Part shown: positions 8,478 through 17,059 of the stretch, piece by piece
Numbering within the stretch: the stretch's first letter is position 1
Layout of the letters: the number at the start of each line of letters is the position of its first letter
DNA from: UMGS1519 sp050951095
GTDB taxonomy: Bacteria; Actinomycetota; Coriobacteriia; Coriobacteriales; Eggerthellaceae
NCBI GenBank assembly: GCA_050951095.1
Contig: JBMNIQ010000003.1
Span: 434,001-498,000, forward strand
Reading direction: 5' to 3'
Length of the DNA stretch: 64,000 nt
Notes under the pieces: generated by a model
The model's database searches: none
What the model was told of the DNA's origin: nothing
Seen by the model: only the letters and a program-made list of their open reading frames with translations
Made by a program: the position numbers and the translations under genes

Positions 8478-9021
8478 GCTGCCTCCTGTATGATGCGGTT
8501 CAATTTCAAAAGTTCATTTTGAATTGAACCGAGCATAGCATGTTGAACTTTGAACGCAAGACTGGCGGTTCAATTTCAGAGAAGTTCAATTTCAACGGTT
8601 CCGTCCACCGGGCAGGCGGTTCGCGCCGGGTGCGTCCGCCCTGCACGGGCCGCGTGCGTCGGGTGCGTTTGACCTGGAGTAGATGCGCCCGCGCGGTGCC
8701 GCCATCGGCGTTCGGGTGCTGCGGGCCCGCATGGAAGCTGCCGGCACCTCACAAGGCCGATTCGGCGGGTTCTTGCTGCGACCTGCGGCGCTATATGGAT
8801 AGTTGCCCCATGTCAAGGGCTTCTACATGAAGAGTCCAAGGGCATTTGACGGCGTCACGACCCCGACCTTACAGACCCTTTACATGCCGTTTCTAGACTC
8901 CAATTCAGCAGTTGGACAACGGGGAATCCGTGCGGCCTGACCAACCCCGGAACGCACGCATTCGCAGCTGTCCTTCGAAAAGAACCGAATCTTTCATTAT
9001 GAGAGGGGAAACGGAAACCGT
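8478..9021. other. Divergent intergenic region, HTH-aminotransferase to phosphate transporter
   Basis: 544 bases without a supported gene. The first part (8497-8595) holds an AT-rich cluster of operator-like repeats. The remainder is GC-rich and featureless apart from a weak TTGACG/TTACAG pair with 17-base spacing at about 8849-8877 pointing at the transporter; I do not recognise a Pho box. Confidence 0.4.
8497..8595. promoter_or_regulatory. Cluster of operator-like repeats (GGTTCAATTTCA family)
   Basis: An inverted repeat spans 8497-8530: arm GGTTCAATTTCAAAA, a 5-base spacer, then TTTTGAATTGAACC, identical in complement except for one inserted base. It is followed by GTTGAAC/TTTGAAC half sites (8542-8554) and two further direct copies, GGTTCAATTTCAGA (8568-8581) and AGTTCAATTTCAAC (8583-8596). 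The first palindrome is centred 37 bases upstream of the HTH-aminotransferase start. Such repeats suit binding by a dimeric XRE regulator. Confidence 0.6.
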
Positions 9022-10179
9022 ATGGACATCGCAACAATGGTTGTCGTCGGCCTGGTTATTGCAACCGCACTGACCTTCGACTTCACAAATGGCTTCCACG
9101 ATACGGCCAACGCCATGGCTACGTCGATTGCAACTGGTGCATTGAAGCCGAAAACCGCAGTCATCGCTGCAGGCACGCTGAATCTGGTTGGCGCCTTCCT
9201 TTCCACGGAAGTGGCGAAGACCATTTCAGGCGGCATTATCAACGAGCAGGCGGTGACGATTGGGCCGGAATTCATCTTCGCTGGCTTGGTAGGCGCCATT
9301 GTCTGGAACCTGCTCACCTGGCTGGTCGGCCTTCCGTCCAGCTCCTCGCATGCGCTCTTCGGCGGCTTGGTTGGCGCCGTCATCGTGGGTGCGGGCGTTG
9401 AGGGCGTCAACTTCGGCGCCGTCATCGGCAAGGTCCTCATCCCCGCTCTGATTTCCCCCGTGGTCGCCGGCCTGGCGGCATTCGTGGCGGTCAGATTGAT
9501 CCTGTTCATCGTCCGCAAGATGGACGAGAACTACGTTGAGGTGGGCTTCCGCCATGGCCAGACCATCACCGCCTGCCTGGTTGCCCTCTCCCACGGCACG
9601 AACGACGCTCAGAAGACCATGGGCATCATCACGCTGACGCTGATCTCCGTGGGCGCCCAGGCCTCGGGCACCGGCCCTCAGCTCTGGGTCATCGCCATCT
9701 GCGGCCTGGCCATTGCATTGGGCACCTACATGGGCGGCTGGCGCGTCATCCGCACGCTGGGCAAGGGCCTGACGGAGATCTCCACGCCGCAGGGCTTTGC
9801 CGCCGAGGCTGCCTCCGCAACCACCATCCTGGTTTCTTCGCACCTGGGCTTCGCGCTGTCCACCACGCAGGTCTGCTCCGGCTCCATCATCGGTTCCGGC
9901 CTGGGCAAGGCCGGCCAGAAGGTCAACTGGGGCGTTGCCGGACGCATGCTGATCGCCTGGCTGATTACCTTCCCATGCGCCGGCCTGCTGGCGGCTGCTG
10001 CCTGCGCCGTTGCGAAGATCGGCATGGGCGGCACCATCGCCGTGGCTGTTGCCGCGGTGGTCATCGCCCTGGTCATCGTGCGCCTGTCGCATCGCAACCC
10101 GGTCAACTCTGCGAATGTCAATGATTCTTCCGAAGTCAAGATCAACAACACCACGCCGGCTACTCCGGCCGCTGCTTAA
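9022..10179 (+). CDS. Inorganic phosphate transporter, PiT family
   Basis: A 385-residue polytopic membrane protein. Both PiT signature repeats are visible: DFTNGFHDTANAMATSIATG near residues 20-40 and SHGTNDAQKTMGII in the second half, with roughly ten hydrophobic segments between. PiT proteins import phosphate (as metal-phosphate) with protons or sodium. It is followed after 15 bases by a 74-residue membrane protein and then a universal stress protein, apparently an operon ending at the terminator 11410-11443. The C-terminal tail is Thr/Ala/Asn-rich and poorly conserved. The ATG at 9022 has a purine-rich but not ideal ribosome site. Confidence 0.92.
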   Translation: MDIATMVVVGLVIATALTFDFTNGFHDTANAMATSIATGALKPKTAVIAAGTLNLVGAFLSTEVAKTISGGIINEQAVTIGPEFIFAGLVGAIVWNLLTWLVGLPSSSSHALFGGLVGAVIVGAGVEGVNFGAVIGKVLIPALISPVVAGLAAFVAVRLILFIVRKMDENYVEVGFRHGQTITACLVALSHGTNDAQKTMGIITLTLISVGAQASGTGPQLWVIAICGLAIALGTYMGGWRVIRTLGKGLTEISTPQGFAAEAASATTILVSSHLGFALSTTQVCSGSIIGSGLGKAGQKVNWGVAGRMLIAWLITFPCAGLLAAAACAVAKIGMGGTIAVAVAAVVIALVIVRLSHRNPVNSANVNDSSEVKINNTTPATPAAA

Positions 10180-10194
10180 GGAAGGGGACGAATA

Positions 10195-10419
10195 ATGGAT
10201 CAAGCATTGAATTTCCTTCTGGTTCTGGTGGTGGCCGTCGCCATCGCCGGCGGTATCGGAACGCTGTATGCATCCGGTTTGCGCCTGTGGGCGGCCGGTA
10301 CGGTGGACGACAACGGCAATGCCCACCTGATGCCCCGCATCGGGTCGGTCATCTGCTTCGGCGCCTGCGTCGTGATCGTGCTGTTCGCGCTGTACCTGAT
10401 CATCCCGTTTTTCCACTGA
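10195..10419 (+). CDS. Small two-helix membrane protein in the phosphate transporter operon
   Basis: 74 residues with two hydrophobic segments (NFLLVLVVAVAIAGGIGTLYA and IGSVICFGACVVIVLFALYLIIPFF) joined by a short polar loop (GTVDDNGNAHLMPR). A good ribosome site (AAGGAAGGGG) precedes the ATG, 15 bases after the transporter stop. I do not recognise a family. Its position between PiT and UspA suggests a small accessory subunit or regulator of the transporter, which is inference. Confidence 0.75.
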   Translation: MDQALNFLLVLVVAVAIAGGIGTLYASGLRLWAAGTVDDNGNAHLMPRIGSVICFGACVVIVLFALYLIIPFFH

Positions 10420-10506
10420 TTAACAACGCGGGATCGGCTGCCTCTGCGCCACCCGGTCCCGCGGCGTTCGAATACGAAGTAGACCGAATGAGAGGTTGAA
10501 GCTTAT

Positions 10507-11379
10507 ATGAAGAGCATTTTGGTGGGTATCGACGGCAGCGAGCGCGGCGAGCGCGCCCTTCAGTGGGCTGCGCGGCATGCGAACAGGGAATCCGCCCGGC
10601 TGACGCTTCTGACCGTTGTCGACACCCAGTTCATGCGGGATTCCGGCGCCAGCGAGGAATCCGTGCATGAGGCCGTGCAGCAGGTGCTGGATGACGCGGC
10701 GAAGACCGTTGCCCAGCAGTATCCGTTCGTGACGTGCGAAACCCGCGCCATCAACGGCAAAGTGGTGGACACGCTGATCGATATCGCCGACGAGCATGAC
10801 ATGATCGTCATGGGCACGCACCACGGCCGTTCCATCGGCAAGACCATCGGCGGCGCCAAGGGCCTGCGCGTGGCTATCTCCACAAAGGTCCCCACGGTTG
10901 TGGTTCCCGCCGACTGGGATCCCGCACAGGAGGGAACGGGCATTGCGGTTGCCGTGGGCCCCGGCCCCGACGACGGCAGCGACGACGCCGTGATGTTCGG
11001 CGTGGAGCACGCGCTTGCCATGAAGGTGCCCCTGAAGCTGGTTTCCGCTTGGGGTCTTCCTGCGTTCCTGTCCCGTCCCGCTAAGGCCATGGGCGGCGAG
11101 TTGTATTCCGTGGGCGACACGTTCCAGGCCGCCCTGGACCGCCGCGTGGAGACGCTGCAGCGCAACTATCCCGAACTCGAGGTATCGGGTCAGGCTATGG
11201 AAGGCCCTTCGCCTACGAAGGTCCTGCTGGAGTACAGCCAGGATTGCGCCATGCTGGTCATGGGCACGCATTCCCGCTCCGCCCTCGGCCGCACGGTGTT
11301 CGGCTCGGTCACGCACAGCGTGCTGCTGAACCTGACCGCCCCGACCGTGGTGGTGCCGCAGCAGAACATCAACAACTAG
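10507..11379 (+). CDS. Tandem universal stress protein (UspA family)
   Basis: 290 residues with two UspA domains: about 1-140 (MKSILVGIDGSERGERALQWA ... VVPADW) and about 150-290. The second has the ATP-binding signature G-x2-G-x9-G-S (GTHSRSALGRTVFGS); the first has a degenerate version (GTHHGRSIGKTIGG). Such proteins bind ATP and act in stress or in gating of transporters. It is third in the phosphate transporter operon, 87 bases behind the small membrane protein, so a link to phosphate uptake is plausible. Confidence 0.9.
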   Translation: MKSILVGIDGSERGERALQWAARHANRESARLTLLTVVDTQFMRDSGASEESVHEAVQQVLDDAAKTVAQQYPFVTCETRAINGKVVDTLIDIADEHDMIVMGTHHGRSIGKTIGGAKGLRVAISTKVPTVVVPADWDPAQEGTGIAVAVGPGPDDGSDDAVMFGVEHALAMKVPLKLVSAWGLPAFLSRPAKAMGGELYSVGDTFQAALDRRVETLQRNYPELEVSGQAMEGPSPTKVLLEYSQDCAMLVMGTHSRSALGRTVFGSVTHSVLLNLTAPTVVVPQQNINN

Positions 11380-11409
11380 CATCCGGCACCGCAACGCCGG
11401 CGCGAAAGT

Positions 11410-11443
11410 GCCCGCCATCCCTTCGGGGACGGCGGGCTTTCTT
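11410..11443 (+). terminator. Rho-independent terminator of the phosphate transporter operon
   Basis: Stem GCCCGCC...CCC / GGG...GGCGGGC (11410-11421 with 11426-11437, one mismatch), TTCG tetraloop, then TTTCTT. Classic form. Confidence 0.88.
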
Positions 11444-11689
11444 GTTCGGGATATCGGCCGGCGGCGGATGCGGACGGCTGTGCGGCGCTGACATTGCAAA
11501 TAGAAGGTCAATACGGCTTCCATACCATCGCATAAGCAGGAATAGTAAAAGAAATCGGTAAAAACACCGGGCCGGAGGCTCAACGGCAGCGCTCACTGAC
11601 CTGAAAACAATTATGCAAATTGAGTCTAGAAAACAGGCCGATTCAGGCATAGGGTACCAGCCAGATACCCGAGAGAAAGGATTCGCATT
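11444..11689. other. Intergenic region before the alcohol dehydrogenase gene
   Basis: About 245 bases without a gene, AT-richer than its surroundings from 11490 on (TTGCAAATAGAAGGTC, ACAATTATGCAAATTGAG). It probably holds the promoter of the alcohol dehydrogenase gene, but no -35/-10 pair is convincing. Confidence 0.35.
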
Positions 11690-12907
11690 ATGCCTCGCTT
11701 TACTATTCCCCGTGACGTCTACTTCGGCTCCGGTGCCCTTGAGAACCTGAAGAACCTCCAAGGCAAGCGCGCCTTCGTGTGCGTCGGCGGCGGTTCCATG
11801 AGGCGCGGCGGGTTCCTGCAGCGCGCAGAGCAGTACCTGAAGGAGGCGGGATTCGAAGTCAAGCTGTTCGAGGGGATCGAATCCGACCCCAGCATCGATA
11901 CGGTGAACAAGGGCGCGCAGGCCATGTTGGAGTTCCAGCCGGACTGGATCGTGGCCATGGGCGGCGGTTCCCCCATCGATGCCGCGAAGGCAATGTGGAT
12001 CAAGTACGAATACCCCGATATCACCTTCGAGGATATGTGTAAGGTATTCCAGTTGCCCGAGCTGCGCCATAAGGCCCATTTCTGCGCTATCTCGTCTACG
12101 TCCGGCACGGGTACCGAGGTGACGGCGTTCTCGATCGTGACGGATTACGAAGTGGGCATCAAGTATCCCATTGCCGACTTCCAGATCACGCCCGATGTGG
12201 CCATCGTCGACCCCGACCTGGTCCAGACGCTGCCGCCGAAGCTGGTGGCCTTCACCGGCATGGATGCGCTGACACATGCTATCGAAGCCTATGTGTCCAC
12301 GGCCGCCTGCGCCTATACGGATGCGCTGGCTGTGGGTGCCGCCCAGGGCATCCGCGACAACCTGGTGAAGTCGTATAACGGCGACAAGGAGGCCCGCGCG
12401 GCCATGCATGATGCGCAGTGCATGGCGGGCATGGCCTTCTCCGTGGCGTCGCTGGGCATCGTGCACTCCATGGCGCACAAGACCGGTGCCGCCTTCGGCG
12501 ACTTGGGCGCGCATATCATCCACGGTGCCGCGAATGCCATGTATCTGCCGAAGGTCATCCAGTACAACGCGAAGGACAACCGCGCGCTGAAACGCTACGG
12601 CGCCCTGGTGGACGAGCTGGGTCTGGGAGGTGCGAACGATGCCGAGAAGACGGAGAACCTCATTCAGTTCTGCCGCGGCCTGTCCCAGCAGATGAACGTG
12701 CCGCATGCCATTAAGAACTACGGCCTGAAGGGCGAGATTGCCGAGCCCGGCTTCGTGCCCGAGGACGTGTTCAAGGAGCGCTTGAGCACCATTGCGGCGA
12801 ACGCCCTGCAGGATGCCTGCACGCTCACGAACCCGCGCAAGCCCACCCAGGAGGAGATGGAGCAGGTGCTTACCGCCAGCTATTACGACACCGAGGTGAC
12901 CTGCTAG
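11690..12907 (+). CDS. Iron-containing alcohol dehydrogenase
   Basis: A 405-residue protein of the group III dehydrogenase family. The NAD(P)-binding GGGSPIDAAKAMW motif (91-103), ISSTSGTGTEVT (135-144) and the metal site are all visible: Asp192 and His196 in GMDALTHAIEAY, His263 in SMAHKTG and His278 in IIHGAAN. It should oxidise an alcohol or reduce an aldehyde with a bound iron (or zinc) ion in the cytoplasm; the substrate is not evident. GAGAAAGG precedes the ATG. Single gene, ending at the terminator 12970-13007. Confidence 0.93.
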   Translation: MPRFTIPRDVYFGSGALENLKNLQGKRAFVCVGGGSMRRGGFLQRAEQYLKEAGFEVKLFEGIESDPSIDTVNKGAQAMLEFQPDWIVAMGGGSPIDAAKAMWIKYEYPDITFEDMCKVFQLPELRHKAHFCAISSTSGTGTEVTAFSIVTDYEVGIKYPIADFQITPDVAIVDPDLVQTLPPKLVAFTGMDALTHAIEAYVSTAACAYTDALAVGAAQGIRDNLVKSYNGDKEARAAMHDAQCMAGMAFSVASLGIVHSMAHKTGAAFGDLGAHIIHGAANAMYLPKVIQYNAKDNRALKRYGALVDELGLGGANDAEKTENLIQFCRGLSQQMNVPHAIKNYGLKGEIAEPGFVPEDVFKERLSTIAANALQDACTLTNPRKPTQEEMEQVLTASYYDTEVTC

Positions 12908-12969
12908 CGCATGCCGAGCGGCGGGCGGCATATGACGACGTTCGCCGTCCAAGCAGATAATACGGAGAG

Positions 12970-13007
12970 GGGGCTGTCCTGCAAGCGCGGGACAGCCCCT
13001 TCGTTTC
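12970..13007 (+). terminator. Rho-independent terminator after the alcohol dehydrogenase gene
   Basis: Perfect 10-base stem GGGGCTGTCC (12970-12979) with GGACAGCCCC (12990-12999), followed by TTCGTTT. Confidence 0.8.
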
Positions 13008-13047
13008 GTATGTCGCGTTCTTTACGCGGCCGCGTTTGCCCGGACGG

Positions 13048-13740
13048 CTACTTCACAATCAGCACGGGCTTGTCAGAGTATTCCGCCACCTTGCGGCTGA
13101 CGCTTCCCATGACCGCGCTCTGCAGGCCGCTCAAACCGCGGCAGCCCATTACCACCAGGTCGGCATCCTTCTCGTTCGCGGCGGCGATGATCTCGTCGGA
13201 TGCCGTACCCTGGCGGACCTCGGCGGCGCAATCCACGCCCTGTTCGGCCAGCAGGGCGGCGGCCTTATGCACGTTCTGCTCGCCGACCTCGCGCGCCTGC
13301 GGGGTGTCGGAATCGATGGCGCTCACCACATCCACCGCGGCATGCTTCAGGTTCAGGGCGCTCAGCGCGAAGCGCGCCGCGTCCAGCGACGCCTTCGACC
13401 CGTCGCTGGCAAGCAGGATGCGCGTGGGCTGCGCGCCCGGCTGGAGGGGCTGCGCTGCGGATTCCTGCAGGCGGGCACGGTCCAGCTTGGTGTTGCGGAA
13501 GTACACCAGCCAGTTCACGCCCAGGAACACCAGGTTCAGGTAGTACACGATGAGCACCCAGTTGATCTGGCCGGATACGTATTTCGCCGCGATGCCGGCC
13601 ACGTAGCCCAGCGTGATGAGCAGGATGAACTGCCAGCTGGTGCCCGCCGCCGTGCGGGCTTGGTAGTTCTTGTAGGCGTTCAGCGGCCAGGACAGGCCGA
13701 AGCAGATGAGCATGGCTGCTTCGAGTGCTTGTGCGATCAT
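13048..13740 (-). CDS. PQ-loop-like membrane domain fused to universal stress protein domain
   Basis: 230 residues. The first 82 contain three hydrophobic segments (about 3-22, 36-55 and 60-80) with the motif SWPLNAYKNYQARTAAGTSW, as in small PQ-loop/SWEET-like proteins. A linker leads to a UspA domain (about 105-230: TRILLASDGSKASLDAARFA ... VVMGCRGLSGLQSAVMGSVS), with the G-x2-G-x9-GS nucleotide motif. The frame is open upstream, but ATG 13740 has AGGGG before it and gives a membrane-domain start. The architecture suggests a membrane sensor or transporter gated by a stress domain; that is inference. Confidence 0.82.
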   Translation of the reverse strand: MIAQALEAAMLICFGLSWPLNAYKNYQARTAAGTSWQFILLITLGYVAGIAAKYVSGQINWVLIVYYLNLVFLGVNWLVYFRNTKLDRARLQESAAQPLQPGAQPTRILLASDGSKASLDAARFALSALNLKHAAVDVVSAIDSDTPQAREVGEQNVHKAAALLAEQGVDCAAEVRQGTASDEIIAAANEKDADLVVMGCRGLSGLQSAVMGSVSRKVAEYSDKPVLIVK

Positions 13741-13861
13741 CAGGTTCCCCTTTGCGGTTCGATAGGCGAATTCGTGTGCGGGATTCATGCTACGTCGTGA
13801 ACCGATAACAAACAAATGCTGAAAAAGAAGAGACACATACCAATTGCGATATGATTCAGGT

Positions 13862-14728
13862 ATGAACGAACAGCAGATGAGATATTTCCTGGATGTGGCG
13901 GAAACGCAGCATATCACGCAAAGCGCCCAGCGCCTGCATATTGCGCAGCCGGCGCTGAGCCGGACCATCCGCCATCTGGAACAGGAGCTGGGCTGCACCT
14001 TGCTGGCCCATGAGGGACGCAATGTCCGCCTGACCGAAGCGGGTCGGCGCACGCGCGACCGCTTTGCGGCGGCCGTTGCCCAGCTGGATGCGCTGCGGGA
14101 CGACCTGGCAGCGCTTTCCGCCGACCGTGCGCATCTGGTACGCGTGGACGTGCGGGCGGCGTCGTATTTGACTGTGGAGGCCATTTCCTCCTGGATGGCT
14201 GCGCATCCCGAAAGCACCATCCGCCTGGTGCAGGCGGGGGAAACCGCGAGTCCGGTGGACGTGGTGGTCCACTGCCCGCTGCCGGATGCCGCCCCGCTGG
14301 CGGGAAGGGAGTCGCGCAGCTTCCGCGAGCGCATCCTGGTGGCGCTGCCGGAATCGGCGGACGTCCCGCAGGGGCCGGTGGGCTTCCCGGCGCTGGAACA
14401 TGCCGGGTTCGTGGCGCTTTCGGGATCGCGCGGGTTCCGCCAGGTGTGCGACAGGCTCTGCGCGCGCAGCGGCTTCACGCCCCGCATCGCGCTTGAGAGC
14501 GACAATCCCGCCGTGGTCCGCAAGGCCATCGCCCTGGGCCTGGGCGTGGGGTTCTGGCCGGAGTGGAGCTGGGGCAGCGTGGAAGGCGACGGCGTGGGGC
14601 TGCGGGAGGTCGACGCTCCCCGCTTCGAGCGCACCATCAGCGTGGTGCGTAAGACGGAGCAGGGTGCGGCGTTCTTCGCCTTCCTCTGCAGCTTCTTCGA
14701 ACGATGCGCCCGCACGGCACGCCGCTGA
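13862..14728 (+). CDS. LysR family transcriptional regulator
   Basis: 288 residues. The N-terminal winged HTH is clear (HITQSAQRLHIAQPALSRTIRHLEQELGCTLLAHEGRNVRLTE is split here: the recognition part is IAQPALSRTIRHLEQELG). The effector domain follows from about residue 90. The ATG at 13862 gives the family N terminus MNEQQMRYFLDVAE; an earlier in-frame ATG at 13844 would add six residues. It is divergent from the PQ-loop/Usp fusion gene (121 bases apart) and may control it. The start lies close to an AT-rich promoter-like stretch (GCGATATGATTCAGG). Confidence 0.9.
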   Translation: MNEQQMRYFLDVAETQHITQSAQRLHIAQPALSRTIRHLEQELGCTLLAHEGRNVRLTEAGRRTRDRFAAAVAQLDALRDDLAALSADRAHLVRVDVRAASYLTVEAISSWMAAHPESTIRLVQAGETASPVDVVVHCPLPDAAPLAGRESRSFRERILVALPESADVPQGPVGFPALEHAGFVALSGSRGFRQVCDRLCARSGFTPRIALESDNPAVVRKAIALGLGVGFWPEWSWGSVEGDGVGLREVDAPRFERTISVVRKTEQGAAFFAFLCSFFERCARTARR

Positions 14729-14842
14729 GGCGGGCAGGCGGCAGGGAGCATTGCGCAGGTTTGCAGCGGGTTCTTCTGCGCTGCGGCCGTGCATGGGCTA
14801 CACTGGCATTAGAGAAGAATCCGTCGAAGAAGGGAGCGCACC

Positions 14843-15058
14843 ATGGCAGCTTTGAGACCCTGTCCCGAATGCAAGAGCACGTCCGTCCACATTGCCGAGT
14901 GGTACGACAACTACACGGGGGAGACCTCGTACTACGGCATCTGCGATGGGTGCGGTTACGAGGCGGAGACCCGCAAGGATTCGTACGACGATGCCGTCGA
15001 CCATTGGAATCGCCGGGCATCCCGTGCCCTGCACGATGCGGACGAATTCAGCGACTGA
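14843..15058 (+). CDS. Small zinc-ribbon protein, Lar-like (restriction alleviation family)
   Basis: 71 residues with two CxxC pairs (Cys7/Cys10 in RPCPECKS, Cys34/Cys37 in GICDGCGYEAET) and the ending DAVDHWNRR. This is the pattern of Lar-like proteins, which in Rac prophage modulate type I restriction, but many chromosomal relatives have no known role. AAGGGAG precedes the ATG. No restriction system or prophage is adjacent. A zinc-binding role is safe; the rest is uncertain. Confidence 0.75.
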   Translation: MAALRPCPECKSTSVHIAEWYDNYTGETSYYGICDGCGYEAETRKDSYDDAVDHWNRRASRALHDADEFSD

Positions 15059-15083
15059 GGCACGTGCATCTGCCGACGCAACG

Positions 15084-15116
15084 AGAGGGCGTCCTTCCCG
15101 CGGGAGGGCGCCCTCT
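15084..15116. terminator. Strong hairpin between the zinc-ribbon and serine dehydratase genes
   Basis: AGAGGGCG (15084-15091) pairs with CGCCCTCT (15109-15116), and the inner CCTTCCCG/CGGGAGGG also pairs with one G-T. The T-run after it is poor. It lies between converging genes. Confidence 0.5.
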
Positions 15117-15178
15117 CTGGTATCTGCCGGCGCATCCGGCGTGCTTCGTCCGGCGCGCCCGCCTCTGACGGAAGCTGC

Positions 15179-16819
15179 CTACCGGCCGCAGCCCGGGCAG
15201 TAGCGGCGCGCGGTGGGGGTGGCGGCAATGCCGCCCAAGGCGCTTTCCCGCAGCTCGAAGGGAAGGCTGGCGCCCACGCGGCGCATGGCCTCCAAGGTCT
15301 CGTCGAAGGTGCCGAACGTGGGGATGCCCGCCAGCGCCAGCTGGGCGGATACCAGCGCGTTGGCCGCACCGGTGGCGTTGCGCTTCTGGCAGGGAACCTC
15401 CACCAGGCCGCCCACCGGGTCGCACACCAGCCCCATCAGGCCCATGAGCGCATTCCCGGCGGCGTTCAGGCATTGCTGCGGCGTGCCGCCGAACAGCTCC
15501 GTCACGGCGCTGGCCGCCATGGCGCTGGCGGATCCCACCTCGGCCTGGCAGCCGCCCTCGGCGCCGGAGACGTTAGCGTTGCGCGTGATCAGGTAGCCGA
15601 TCGCCGCGGCGTTCGCCAGCGCCCGTTCCAGCTGGTCGTCGGTGAAGCCGTGGATGTCCTGGCAGGCCAGCAGCACGCCCGGCAGCACGCCGGAGGCGCC
15701 GGCGGTGGGGGCGGCTACGATGCGGCCCATGCTGGCGTTGGTCTCCAGCACCGCCATGGCGTACGTGACGGCCTTCGCGGTCAGGGGCGCAAGCGGCCCC
15801 CTTTCGCCCAGCGCCTCCAGCGCCTGCGATTCGCCGCCCAGCAGCCCGCCGATGGACGGGCGCGGATCGGCGATGGGCTCCGTGGCGGAGGCACGCATGA
15901 CGTCCAGCGCCTGGAACAGGTAGTTGCGCGTGTCGTCCACGGCGATGCCCTCCGTGGCCAGCAGGCAGCGCTCGCGGCGGCAGATGGCAGCCGACAGCGG
16001 CACCTGCTCCTGCGTGCAGTAGGCCAGCAGCGCCTGCGCGGAGGGGAAGTCCAGCTGGTCGAACAGATCCGCCGCCTGCTCCACGGTCAGGTCGAACCCG
16101 AAGCCTTCGCCGGCTGCGTCGTCATGCGCCGGGGCGGTGGTGCCGATGCGGTCGCTTTTCACGATGCGGACGTCGAAGATGTCGGGGTGCAGCAGCAGCG
16201 CGTCCGAGACGCCCTGGGGAATCTCGTCGTCCGTCTGCATGATGGTGTAGGCCACCTGCCCCTTGCGTTCGCGGAACAGGCGCGTGGTGGCGATGTTGAT
16301 GTCGCAGGCGTTGATGACGCTGGCGATGTGCGCAAGCACGCCCTTCGCGTCGCGTTGGCGCACCACGATGCTGTGGTATTCGCCGGTCAGCTGCACGTCC
16401 ACGCCGTTGATGCGCGTGATCTGCGCCACGCCGCCGCCGATGCTCTCGCCGCGGACGCTGGTCTCGGCGCCGGAGGCGTCGCGTACCTGGATGTCGACCG
16501 TGTTCGGGTGATGCGTGGGCACGCCGGGCACGGGTTCGAAGGAAAACGTCAGCCCCGCCTGCTTTGCGTAGTCGAACGAATCGCGGATGCGCAGGTCATC
16601 GGCCTGCATGCCCAGCATGCCCGCCACCAGCGCGCGGTCCGTGCCGTGGCCGGAATGCGTGTGGGAGAAGCTGCCGTAAAGCTTGAAGCGCACATCTACG
16701 GGCTCGGCGGCCAGCAGTTTGCGGCATAAGTAGGCAATGCGCAGGGCGCCGGCCGTGTGGCTGCTGGAGGGGCCCACCATGATGGGGCCGATGACATCGC
16801 GGATGCTGATGGTTTTCAT
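15179..16819 (-). CDS. sdaA: L-serine ammonia-lyase (iron-sulfur serine dehydratase), fused beta and alpha subunits
   Basis: 546 residues combining what are two subunits in many Firmicutes. Residues 1-140 are the beta domain (VGPSSSHTAGALR, SFSHTHSGHGTDRALVAG), about 148-222 an ACT domain (HSIVVRQRDAKGVLAHIASV), and about 240-546 the alpha domain. Candidate [4Fe-4S] ligands are Cys424 (GGCQAE), Cys466 and Cys477 (CDPVGGLVEVPC); the C terminus ends in CPGCGR, where a cysteine caps the cluster in studied relatives. It converts L-serine to pyruvate and ammonia. The ATG at 16819 has GGAAC upstream and matches the family N terminus MKTISIRDVIGPIMVG. Monocistronic. Confidence 0.93.
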   Translation of the reverse strand: MKTISIRDVIGPIMVGPSSSHTAGALRIAYLCRKLLAAEPVDVRFKLYGSFSHTHSGHGTDRALVAGMLGMQADDLRIRDSFDYAKQAGLTFSFEPVPGVPTHHPNTVDIQVRDASGAETSVRGESIGGGVAQITRINGVDVQLTGEYHSIVVRQRDAKGVLAHIASVINACDINIATTRLFRERKGQVAYTIMQTDDEIPQGVSDALLLHPDIFDVRIVKSDRIGTTAPAHDDAAGEGFGFDLTVEQAADLFDQLDFPSAQALLAYCTQEQVPLSAAICRRERCLLATEGIAVDDTRNYLFQALDVMRASATEPIADPRPSIGGLLGGESQALEALGERGPLAPLTAKAVTYAMAVLETNASMGRIVAAPTAGASGVLPGVLLACQDIHGFTDDQLERALANAAAIGYLITRNANVSGAEGGCQAEVGSASAMAASAVTELFGGTPQQCLNAAGNALMGLMGLVCDPVGGLVEVPCQKRNATGAANALVSAQLALAGIPTFGTFDETLEAMRRVGASLPFELRESALGGIAATPTARRYCPGCGR

Positions 16820-16943
16820 TGCGGGTTCCTTTCGCCGCCCGGTATCTGCGCGGGCTGCGTTCGGAATGCTACACCTGCCGGCGCGCGTCGTATGCGGCGT
16901 GCCGGCACCCCGTTGCAATCTCCACAGGTTCGCATCCATGCAG

Positions 16944-16988
16944 AAAAAGCCCCTGCCAACCGGAGCGGTGCGTCCGGTTGGCAGGGGC
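16944..16988 (-). terminator. Rho-independent terminator of the PARG-like gene
   Basis: On the minus strand a perfect 16-base stem (16949-16964 with 16973-16988, outer bases GCCCCTGCC) and 8-base loop is followed by TTTTT. Confidence 0.92.
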
Positions 16989-17059
16989 GGGCGGGTGCGG
17001 CAGGAGCGGACGAACGTGCGCGCCGTTGCAGCTGCGCGGGGAGCGCAGGCAGCGTGCGG

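Noticed and set aside
11560..11650. Possible tRNA-like segment (GGCTCAACGGCAGCGC)
   Set aside because: It resembles a D-arm by chance; no acceptor stem, anticodon arm or T-loop (GTTCRA) can be folded around it.
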